Shown here piece by piece: positions 1 to 6,900 of a DNA stretch of 7,157 nt. The notes beneath the pieces are model-generated. The model worked only from the letters and a program-made list of their open reading frames with translations, did not search any database and was not told where the DNA came from. The first letter of the stretch is position 1. Each line of letters begins with the position of its first letter. The stretch is from the NCBI GenBank assembly GCA_023249815.1, contig JAHFBX010000143.1, positions 1 through 7,157 on the forward strand, written 5' to 3'. The position numbers and the translations under genes are program-made. The DNA comes from Candidatus Eiseniibacteriota bacterium. GTDB lineage: Bacteria > Eisenbacteria > RBG-16-71-46.

Positions 1-200
1 TCTCCTGTCGTGAAATCGTGGGGGGGCTGGCGGGCGCTGCGGCGTCTTCACGTGTGCGCTGCTCCTGGAAATGGGCGGAAATGTGTGAATGAACGCACAA
101 TCGGCGGATATCCGCTGCGACGGTTCATGAATGAATCTGAAAGCGAAGACCTCCGTTCGCTGGTGTGCAGGACGTCTGCCCCCGCCCGGAGGCTTCGTGA
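1..200. other. Left-edge region with no supported gene
   Basis: I see no convincing gene here. Open frames cross it, but their translations are Arg/Ser/Cys-rich and look like chance frames of GC-rich DNA. An ATG at 127 opens a frame reading MNESESEDLRSL with no purine-rich ribosome binding site before it. It could be the original N-terminus of the glycosyltransferase relic that follows, if one base was lost near 200, but this is only a possibility. Small visible structures are a perfect 12-base palindrome at 104-115 (GCGGATATCCGC), a direct repeat GGAAATG at 67-73 and 77-83, and TGAATGAA at 86-93 and 128-135. None matches a site I recognise. Confidence 0.5.
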
Positions 201-492
201 AGCGACGGGTCGCCCAACACGGCGCCGGTGCTGTTCGCTGCTGCGCTCGTGCTCGTCGCGGTCGTTCGACTGCGCCTCGCCGAGGTTCCACTCGCGCGCG
301 ACGAGGGCGAGTACGCCTACGCGGGACAACTCATCCTTCATGGTATCCCGCCCTATCGGCGGGCGTACAACATGAAGATCCCGGGCGTCTACTACACCTA
401 ACGCACTCATCATCGCGCTGTTCGGCGAGACGCCGCGCGGCGTCCGCCTGGGCCTGCTCCTGGTGCATGCCGCGACCGCGTTGCTCTGGCTC
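201..492 (+). pseudogene. Frameshifted, truncated N-terminal relic of a family 39 (ArnT/PMT-like) glycosyltransferase
   Basis: Members of this family are multi-spanning inner-membrane enzymes that move a sugar from a polyprenyl-phosphate donor onto lipid, glycan or protein. Codons from 201 give a hydrophobic helix (LFAAALVLVAVVRLRLAEV, 231-287), then RDEGEYAYAGQLI at 297-335 and AYNMKIPG at 363-386. This is the first periplasmic loop of GT39 proteins, whose acidic Asp-Glu motif lies in the catalytic region. The frame stops at TAA 399-401. Removing one A there changes TAA-C to TAC and restores continuous homology: YALIIALFGETPRGVRLG, then LLLVHAATALLWL, two further membrane helices ending near 492. 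Only about 100 residues remain of a family usually 450-600 long. There is an in-frame TGA at 198 and no credible start or ribosome binding site. The family assignment comes from motif recall. Relic status is clear unless the extra A is a sequencing error, and even then the C-terminal part is missing. Confidence 0.72.
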
Positions 493-579
493 ACGAGTGG
501 CGTGGGACTGGTCGCACGGTGGATCGGGCGCTGGGGCTCGGAGCAGCGAATCCTGGAGTGGGTGAACCACTACGCGGAC

Positions 580-594
580 CAGGTCGACGACCTG
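580..594. repeat. Perfect 15-base odd palindrome
   Basis: CAGGTCG and CGACCTG are exact reverse complements around a single central A. The site lies about 150 bases upstream of the kinase start and 17 bases before a second inverted repeat. It could be an operator half-site pair, but it also falls in a coding-like stretch where GTCGAC-type symmetry arises easily. Confidence 0.5.
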
Positions 595-611
595 ATGGGA
601 GTCGCGGACAT

Positions 612-637
612 CGTATCGGCTGACGAAACCCGATACG
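612..637. repeat. Perfect inverted repeat, 8-base arms and 10-base spacer
   Basis: The arms CGTATCGG (612-619) and CCGATACG (630-637) are exact reverse complements separated by CTGACGAAAC. The right arm ends 106 bases before the kinase ATG. The arms are less GC-rich than the surroundings, and no T-run follows, so a terminator is unlikely. A regulator-binding operator or an RNA hairpin is possible. The geometry is certain; the function is a guess. Confidence 0.5.
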
Positions 638-729
638 TCTGGGATGAGCAGGTCATCGGTACGAACCGGAGTCGAAGAACCTGGTCCTCGTACTGCGGAG
701 GAAGAGCGACGCGCTTGTTTGCAATCCCC

Positions 730-735
730 TATAGT
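730..735 (+). promoter_or_regulatory. Candidate -10 element (TATAGT) for the kinase gene
   Basis: TATAGT matches five of six bases of the TATAAT consensus in an otherwise GC-rich stretch and ends 8 bases before the kinase ATG at 744. Transcription from it would begin around 742, giving a leaderless or nearly leaderless mRNA, which fits the weak ribosome binding site. No good -35 hexamer is seen at the usual spacing, so this rests on one short motif. Confidence 0.35.
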
Positions 736-743
736 GCGGGGCT

Positions 744-3419
744 ATGTCCTTTGCTCCGGGTACTCGCATCGGCCCCTATGAAGTCCACGCGCTGCTTGGC
801 GCCGGCGGCATGGGCGAGGTGTACCGCGCGCGCGACTCGAGGCTGGGTCGCGATGTGGCGATCAAGGCCCTCCCAGCGACGCTCGCCCACGACGACGAGC
901 GACTCGCGCGCTTAGAGCGTGAAGCCCGGCTCCTGGCCTCGCTGCACCATCCCAACATCGCCGGCATCCACGGGCTGGAAGTCGCGGGCGAACAGCGCTA
1001 CCTCGTGCTGGAGTTCGTCGAGGGCATGACGCTCGCCCAGCGACTCTCCGAGGGTGCGATGCCGATCGACGAGGCACTCCAGACCTGCCGCGACATCGCG
1101 GCCGGTATCGAGGCCGCGCACGAGGGCGGCGTCGTTCATCGCGACCTAAAGCCTGGGAACGTCATGATCACGTCGACCGGCGCGGTGAAGGTGCTGGACT
1201 TCGGTCTCGCGAAGAGCGGCGGCGCGTCCCGCGAGGGCGGCTCGGATCCGAACCTGTCGGCCTCGCCGACCATGACGTACGCCTCGACCAAGGCGGGCAT
1301 GGTGCTCGGCACGGCCGCCTACATGTCGCCCGAGCAGGCGCGCGGCAAGAACGTGGATCGTCGCACCGACATCTGGTCGTTCGGCTGCGTGCTCTACGAG
1401 TGCCTGTGCGGCCGGCCGGTGTTCGAGGGCGAGACCATCTCCGACCTGGTCGCGCGCATCCTCGAGCGCGAGCCCGAGTGGACCGCGCTGCCCGCACGGG
1501 TTCCCTCGCGTGTGCGCGAACTGCTCAAGCGCTGCCTGACCAAGGACCCGAAACAACGCCTCCGAGACATCGGTGACGCGCGGCTCGAGCTGGAGCAGGT
1601 CCTGGCGCTCAGCGTCTCGGGCGAGATGGCCGCGGCCGACTCGGGAGCGGTTGCCCGCGGGCGCGGCGGCCTGCCGTCGTGGAGTGTGGCCGCAACCGCG
1701 CTGGTCGCGGTCGTCGCGACGGTTCTCCTGCAGCCGATGCTGAGGCAAGGCAGCGGGCCCGGCTCAAGACGGTTCGAGATCTCCGCGCCCAAGCCCCTGA
1801 ATCTCGCCCCTGATCCGGTCGAGAATGCGATCTCCCCCGACGGAAAGACGCTGGCGATCGTGCTCACGGACTCGGCGGGAACCGCGCGGCTCTGGGTGCG
1901 CCCGCTCGACTCGTTCCGGGGCCGGGAACTCCCCGGTACGAGCGGCGCCACGCAGCCGTTCTGGTCCCCGGACAGCCGCTCGCTCGGCTTCTTCGCCGGC
2001 AACAAGCTCAAGCAGATCGCGGTCGCCGGTGGCGACCCCGAGGTGCTCGCCGACATCCGCTCTCCCCGCGGCGGCGCGTGGAGCAAGTCGGGCGTCATCT
2101 TGTTCGCCCCGTCATCCAACGGCCCTCTCTTCAGCATCCCTGCCGCGGGCGGCGAGCCCAGGGCGGTGACCCAGCTCGACTCGACGCGCCACGAGACCGC
2201 GCACCGGTTCCCTCGCTTCCTTCCTGACGGCCGGCACTACCTGTTCAGCGTCCTGGGTGGGACCGGTGGTCGCCATTCGATCCAGGTCGGCACGGTCGGC
2301 GAATCCAAGCGCACGGAGGTCCTGACCAGCGAGAGTGGCGTGACCTACGCGCCACCGGGATACCTGCTGTTCACGCGCAAGGGGCTGTTGTCCGCGCAGC
2401 GTTTCGACGCGGGCTCGTTCAAGCTTTCGGGAGATCCGGTCTCGCTCGGCGATACACCTCAGCAGCCCTCACCCTCGGGTGCTGGGATCGTGACCGCCGC
2501 GAACGACGGAACGCTGGCCTACAGCTTCGTGCCGCTGCCCCTCCTGCGCCTCGCCTGGTTCGCGCTCGATGGGCGGGAACTTCAGCCGGTTCCGCTGGCT
2601 CCCGGCTCCTACGCCGGGTTGTCGCTCTCGCCCGACGAGCGATCCGCTCTCGTCGGTCGGCTGGTTTCCAGCACGCAGAGCGACCTGTTCGTGGTGGATC
2701 TCGAGCGCGGCACCGCGAATCAGCTGTCCGCTCAAGGGCAGAGCCCTGACGGTGGTGTCGAATGGTCTCCGGATGGAACGCATGTCGCTTACGCGGACGG
2801 CAGCAGTGGAACGCAGACCATCATCATCGTCCCCGCCGACGGCAGCACGCCGGGCGAGACCGTGCTTCCCGCCGGAAGCGACTTCCGCCGACTCGATGGC
2901 TGGACTCCGGACGGAAAAGCACTCGTGATCGAGCGACTCGACCCGCAGACCAACTGGGATATCTGGCTGCTTCCGCTCGAGGGCGACCGCCAGATGCGCC
3001 CCCTCCTGCGTGGTCCCGCGAACGAGACCTCGGCACGGGTCTCCCCCGACGGGCGCTGGCTCAGCTTCAACTCCGATGCGTCGGGACGCAACGAGGGGTA
3101 CGTCCAATCGTTCCCCACGGCAGGAGCGCGCTACCAGATCACCACTGACGGCACGGGCGTGTGGGGGTTCAGGCGCGACGGCAGATCGCTGGGGCTGTTC
3201 CCGACCGCCGACCTGATCGGCCGTGTGGTCGATGTGCTGCCGGGAGCCGAGTTCCGCGTCGGGCCGCCGCGGCGCGTGTGGAAGCTTCCCGAGAACTTGC
3301 AGGGAGTCGACGTCTCCAAGGATTGGAAGCGAACTCTCGCGATCGTGCCCGCCGGGAAGCCGGCCGAGCCGACCATTCGTGTCGTGCTCGACTGGACTGG
3401 GTTGCTCGCTCGGCATTGA
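744..3419 (+). CDS. Membrane-tethered Ser/Thr protein kinase with C-terminal TolB/PD40 beta-propeller
   Basis: This 891-residue PknB-type (Hanks) kinase transfers the ATP gamma-phosphate to Ser/Thr of target proteins. The kinase domain spans about residues 10-285. It has glycine loop GAGGMG (19-24), ATP-anchoring Lys41, likely helix-C Glu60, catalytic loop HRDLKPGN (132-139, Asp134), DFG (152-154), SPE (195-197) and DIWSFG (209-214), so all key residues are present. The activation segment has several candidate autophosphorylation Ser/Thr, including T176 and T178. One hydrophobic helix (about 313-331) follows, preceded by Arg-containing sequence, so the kinase should be cytoplasmic and the remainder outside. 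Residues about 343-890 form repeated PD40/WD40-like strands (ISPDGKTLAIV, VEWSPDGTHVAYA, VSPDGRWLSFN), probably a ligand- or protein-binding propeller. ATG 744 is chosen because MSFAPGTRIGPYEV is the usual family N-terminus. There is no strong Shine-Dalgarno. Architecture is certain; signal and substrates are unknown. Confidence 0.95.
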   Translation: MSFAPGTRIGPYEVHALLGAGGMGEVYRARDSRLGRDVAIKALPATLAHDDERLARLEREARLLASLHHPNIAGIHGLEVAGEQRYLVLEFVEGMTLAQRLSEGAMPIDEALQTCRDIAAGIEAAHEGGVVHRDLKPGNVMITSTGAVKVLDFGLAKSGGASREGGSDPNLSASPTMTYASTKAGMVLGTAAYMSPEQARGKNVDRRTDIWSFGCVLYECLCGRPVFEGETISDLVARILEREPEWTALPARVPSRVRELLKRCLTKDPKQRLRDIGDARLELEQVLALSVSGEMAAADSGAVARGRGGLPSWSVAATALVAVVATVLLQPMLRQGSGPGSRRFEISAPKPLNLAPDPVENAISPDGKTLAIVLTDSAGTARLWVRPLDSFRGRELPGTSGATQPFWSPDSRSLGFFAGNKLKQIAVAGGDPEVLADIRSPRGGAWSKSGVILFAPSSNGPLFSIPAAGGEPRAVTQLDSTRHETAHRFPRFLPDGRHYLFSVLGGTGGRHSIQVGTVGESKRTEVLTSESGVTYAPPGYLLFTRKGLLSAQRFDAGSFKLSGDPVSLGDTPQQPSPSGAGIVTAANDGTLAYSFVPLPLLRLAWFALDGRELQPVPLAPGSYAGLSLSPDERSALVGRLVSSTQSDLFVVDLERGTANQLSAQGQSPDGGVEWSPDGTHVAYADGSSGTQTIIIVPADGSTPGETVLPAGSDFRRLDGWTPDGKALVIERLDPQTNWDIWLLPLEGDRQMRPLLRGPANETSARVSPDGRWLSFNSDASGRNEGYVQSFPTAGARYQITTDGTGVWGFRRDGRSLGLFPTADLIGRVVDVLPGAEFRVGPPRRVWKLPENLQGVDVSKDWKRTLAIVPAGKPAEPTIRVVLDWTGLLARH

Positions 3420-3430
3420 GCAGGACCGCA

Positions 3431-3451
3431 CCGGGTCGCGCCGCGATCCGG
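3431..3451 (+). terminator. GC-rich hairpin just after the kinase stop codon
   Basis: Bases 3431-3439 pair with 3443-3451 in a nine-pair stem (one G-T wobble) with a three-base loop, starting 12 bases after the TGA. A second small GC palindrome (GCCGC/GCGGC) lies at 3452-3462. No T-run follows, so it is not a classical intrinsic terminator. It may pause polymerase, protect the mRNA 3' end, or terminate weakly, as U-less hairpins are proposed to do in some GC-rich bacteria. Confidence 0.4.
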
Positions 3452-3597
3452 GCCGCCGCGGCAGAATGAGCTCCCGAAGCCCCTGGATTGGCGTGCGCGG
3501 AACGAAGCTTGCTTGCAGGCCGCCACTCGACGAGCCGGCCGGCGCGATGCGTGTCACGACGCGGGACTGATCGGGCCCGGGGAATTCGAGTTCTCCC

Positions 3598-3626
3598 TTG
3601 CTTTGCCTCAGAACACTTTCTAGCAT
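3598..3626 (+). promoter_or_regulatory. Weak sigma70-like promoter candidate for the protease gene
   Basis: TTGCTT (3598-3603) and TAGCAT (3621-3626) are separated by 17 bases and lie at the start of the AT-richer island. The -35 matches consensus at three of six positions and the -10 at four of six. Transcription from it would leave a 5' leader of about 340 bases before the ATG at 3972. The spacing and local composition are the main support. Confidence 0.25.
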
Positions 3627-3803
3627 TCGCGCATCCTGGCCCCCGACAGAAAAATCATATTTGCTGAGACTGTGTGGAGACGCTTCTGGTTTCCCCGGGG
3701 TCGGGCCGGTGAGCATGGTCGTGCGGTGAACGCGCTGGGACTCCTGCCGAGTCGGGGCTCCCACCGTCATCCTCCTCGCTCGGCGCACTTGCCCCCCTGG
3801 AAC

Positions 3804-3823
3804 CGCGCGAGTCGCTTCGCGCG
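3804..3823. repeat. Perfect hairpin in the protease leader region
   Basis: CGCGCGA (3804-3810) and TCGCGCG (3817-3823) are exact reverse complements around a six-base loop (GTCGCT). The hairpin sits about 150 bases upstream of the protease ATG. No T-run follows, so it is not a canonical terminator. If the gene is transcribed from the AT-rich island, it would fold within the 5' leader. In GC-rich DNA such a structure can occur by chance. Confidence 0.4.
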
Positions 3824-3958
3824 AGCCTCCATTCAGGCTCATCCCCCGTCCGTCGCCCTGCCGAATCGAGTGACTCCCGTCTCCACCCCAGGAACGCGAC
3901 GTCACGGCCGCCCCAAGCACCAGGGGGACACTTCCCCGCGGGCTCCGCGACTGCGTCC

Positions 3959-3964
3959 GGAGGA
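3959..3964 (+). promoter_or_regulatory. Strong ribosome binding site of the protease gene
   Basis: GGAGGA lies seven bases before the ATG at 3972, near-ideal Shine-Dalgarno sequence and spacing. It fixes this ATG as the start, and the signal peptide beginning immediately at this Met agrees. The kinase gene has nothing comparable. Confidence 0.85.
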
Positions 3965-3971
3965 CTGCGAC

Positions 3972-6900
3972 ATGAACAAGCTTGGATGGGCTGCGTCGTC
4001 CTGGCGTATCGGCGTGCTCGCGGTCGTGTTGTCGTTCAGCACCCAGGCGTTCGCGCAACAGGTGATGCCGCCCCACCGGCCAGGGGAGCTCATCCTGAAG
4101 TTCCGTGCGGGCGTGGCGGCCTCGGTGCGCCAGGGCATCCTCACGGACATCGGCGCGACACGATCGAACGCGCTACCTGGCATCGGCGCGGACCTGGTCC
4201 GGACGGTCGATGAGGACGTCCAGCCGGCGATCACGCGGCAGCGGTCGAATCCCAACGTGGTGTACATCGAGCCCAACTACATCCTGCACGCGGACCGGGT
4301 TCCCAATGACCCGTTGTTCACGAGTCTGTGGGGCATGCGGAACACCGGTCAGACGGGCGGCACACCAGGCGCGGATATCCGCGCCACGAACGCCTGGAGC
4401 GTGACCACCGGGAGTTCGAGCGTGCTGGTGGCGATCATCGATACGGGCGTGGACTACAACCATCTGGATTTGTCCGCCAACATCTTCGTCAATTCCGGGG
4501 AGATCCCGGGAAATGGGCTTGACGACGACCACAACGGATTCGTGGACGATGTCCATGGCTGGGACTTCGTGAATCACGACAACGATCCCATGGACGACAT
4601 CGGCCACGGCACTCACGTGTCCGGAACGATCGGCGCCGTGGGTGACAATGGTATCGGTGTCGTCGGCGTGAGCTGGCAGGTGCGGCTGCTTCCGGTCAAG
4701 TTCCTCGGGCCAGGTGGGGGCTCGACCGCGGACGCGATCCTGTCCATCGACTATGCCCGGCTCATGGGTGCGGACATCATCAATGCGAGCTGGGGTGGAG
4801 ACGGGTACTCGGAGGCGCTGCGCCAGTCGATCCTGAGCGCCGAGTCCGCCGGTATCGTCTTCGTCGCGGCGGCCGGCAACGACGGCAGGAACACCGACAT
4901 CTTCCCGCACTATCCCTCGAGCTACGACGTGCCGAGTCTGGTGTCCGTGGCGGCTACGGATGCGAACGACCAGCTCGCGTGGTTCTCGAACTACGGCGTG
5001 ACGAGCGTGGATCTCTCGGCCCCCGGAGTCGCGGTGCTGAGCTCGGTGCCGGGCGGTTATGCGAGCTACGACGGCACGTCGATGGCGACCCCGCATGTGG
5101 CAGGAACCCTCGCGCTGATCTACGCGCGAAATCCCGGGATCGGCCCGCTCTCGGCCAAGTCGCTCGTCCTGAACACCGTGACAGCCCTACCGTGGCTGGC
5201 GGGGCGCGTGCTCACCGGCGGTCGCCTCGATGCGTTCCTGGCGATCGCAGAAGCCGACAGTGTTCCGCCCGCCGCCGTGACCGACCTGCACGTGACGGAT
5301 CCGCAGGGCGACCGGCTGGAAGTCACTTGGACCGCGACCGGCGACGATGGGCTCGTGGGCCAGGCGAGCCGCTATGACGTGCGGTACTCGACCGTCCCGA
5401 TCACCGTGGCGAGCTTCGACTCGGCGACGCAGGTGTCGCCTGTGCCGCAGCCGCTTCCGGCAGGGACCGTGCAATCGCTGAGCGTGACCGGACTCTCGTT
5501 CTCCACCGAATACTACGTGGCCATGAAGGTGTACGACGAGTTCGATCAGGCAAGTCCGCTCTCCAACGTGGTTCACGCGACCACGCTCGGGCCACCCGAC
5601 ATCGATGTGCCCACGACGCCCTTGGTCGCGGCGCTGTTCACCGGCGGGCAGGTGACCGTCCCGCTCGCGATCCGCAATCTCGGTGTCAGCGAGCTCTCGT
5701 TCACCGCCAGCGTCGAGGCTCCGCCCGGCGCGGCAGTCATGTTGGACGTGGTCGGGGCGGATGGTCGTCCGGCCCCCGTGCTCGCGACTGGCATTCCGGT
5801 CGCACTGGTGAACAACGAACCCGACGATCCGCCCTACCCGGGCACGATCGAGGTACGGCCGGACATCGACCGCACGGGCGCCGGCACGGTGCCGCTCTCG
5901 GGTTCGGGGCACGTCGTGCTCTCGACGAGCGAGGAGGTGTTCGGAAGCCCGCAAGCCTCGTTCTTCGCCGGACCCCGCACGCGTGGCAACCTCTTCGAGT
6001 GCACCACAAACCGCACGCTGCGTGAGCACCGCTTCTATTTGGATCCCTCCAGCGCCACGCAGATCTGGTTCCTGGTCTACGAAGGGTCCGCGCTGGTCGG
6101 GAACTACCAGCTTGTGAGCGCGTCGCAGCTTGCCTCGGCGGGGCCGGGTCTCGGTTGGTACAGCTCGGGGCAGGTCGATGTGGACCTCGTGGCCGGCCGT
6201 TTCTACGTGATGGTGGCCTCGTTCCAGGCTCCAAGCACGTACTTCAATCAGCAGGGCATCTCGCCCTACCCCATCCCCGCTTCGTTCGGTTCGCTTCGCG
6301 CTGGAGTGGGCTGGGATTGGGCCCCGCCGGCGGAGTTCCCGCCCCTGCCGACCATGGATGTGCCTTCCCTCGCCTTCGGGAGCCCGGTGGCGTACTACCA
6401 GACGCTGCTCACCGGGGACGCGATCAGTTGGCTCACGGTCGATCCCGACAGCGGGCGGGTGGCCGCTGGGACCACGGGAACCGTCGGCGTGGTGTTCAAT
6501 GCTCTCGGATTGGTGGGTGGTCAGTACGACGCCCGCGTGGTGATCCATAGCAATGATCCGGATGAGCCGGAGGTGTCGGTGCCCGCGCGCTTGGACGTGA
6601 CCGGCGCGCCCGACCTGGCGCTCTCTCCTTCGCCGATCGATTTCGGTCCGGTGTTCGTCGGTGGCCTCGCGGCCCGCACGCTCCAGGCGATCAATCGGGG
6701 GACGGACGTGCTCATCGTCTCCGGCGTGACCATCCAGGGTACGGGTTTCTCGGCGTCGCTCCCGGGTTTCACGCTCGCACCTGGCGACACGCACGCGGTC
6801 GCCGTGTACTTCGCGCCCACCACGCCAGGACTGGCCACGGGTACCATCCGAGTGTCGAGCAACGACCCGGATCAACCGACCGCGCTCGTCGAACTCCTCG

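Larger units (their letters stand above)
493..743. other. Junction region between glycosyltransferase relic and kinase; unrecognised coding-like stretch
   Basis: Glycosyltransferase resemblance fades after about 492, but the same frame stays open and runs on into the kinase gene. Between about 541 and 650 codon choice is still gene-like (mostly G/C third positions) and the product is acidic and non-membrane (for example ILEWVNHYADQVDDLMGVAD). I do not recognise it. It may be a scrap of another gene joined to the relic by deletion, or non-coding DNA that happens to be open. From about 660 the codons become irregular (AGT CGA AGA), as expected of a non-coding upstream region. Two perfect inverted repeats in this stretch are listed separately. 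Confidence 0.45.
3452..3971. other. Intergenic spacer between kinase and protease genes
   Basis: No gene is supported here. A 35-codon frame (3466-3570) has no ribosome binding site and an unremarkable translation, and the minus-strand frame crossing the region is Arg/Ser/Gly-rich. The stretch of about 3590-3670 is clearly richer in A and T than the rest (for example AGAAAAATCATATTT at 3648-3662), which suits a promoter region. The remainder is GC-rich with a hairpin at 3804-3823 and would be a long 5' leader for the protease gene. I do not recognise a known riboswitch class or small RNA. Confidence 0.55.

Noticed and set aside
10..565. Overlapping + strand frames 10-375 and 131-565
   Set aside because: The translations are Arg/Ser-rich and lack motifs. 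The conserved glycosyltransferase sequence is in the third frame at 201-398.
463..915. 150-codon + strand frame starting at a GTG
   Set aside because: Its first part is the tail of the glycosyltransferase relic. It has no start signal of its own and its last 172 bases overlap the kinase N-terminus in a different frame, giving nonsense sequence there.
1146..2137. Overlapping minus-strand frames within the kinase gene
   Set aside because: They mirror a gene with complete kinase and propeller motifs and have Arg/Ala/Ser-rich translations.
3466..3570. 35-codon frame in the spacer
   Set aside because: There is no ribosome binding site, and the translation contains no recognisable feature.
3804..3823. 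Hairpin considered as an intrinsic terminator of the kinase unit
   Set aside because: It lies 385 bases past the stop, no T-run follows, and the hairpin at 3431-3451 is better placed.
2469..4076. 535-codon open frame on the minus strand spanning the spacer
   Set aside because: It overlaps the kinase 3' part, the spacer and the protease start in antisense. The product is Arg/Ser/Gly/Pro-rich with no recognisable motif or ribosome binding site.
4173..5096. 307-codon open frame on the minus strand
   Set aside because: It is antisense to the protease catalytic domain, whose triad motifs are unmistakable. The Val/His/Arg-rich product looks like a shadow.
5187..6875. 562-codon open frame on the minus strand
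   Set aside because: It lies wholly antisense to the protease gene, is extremely Arg/His/Gly-rich, shows no domain motif, and is the expected mirror frame of a GC-rich gene.
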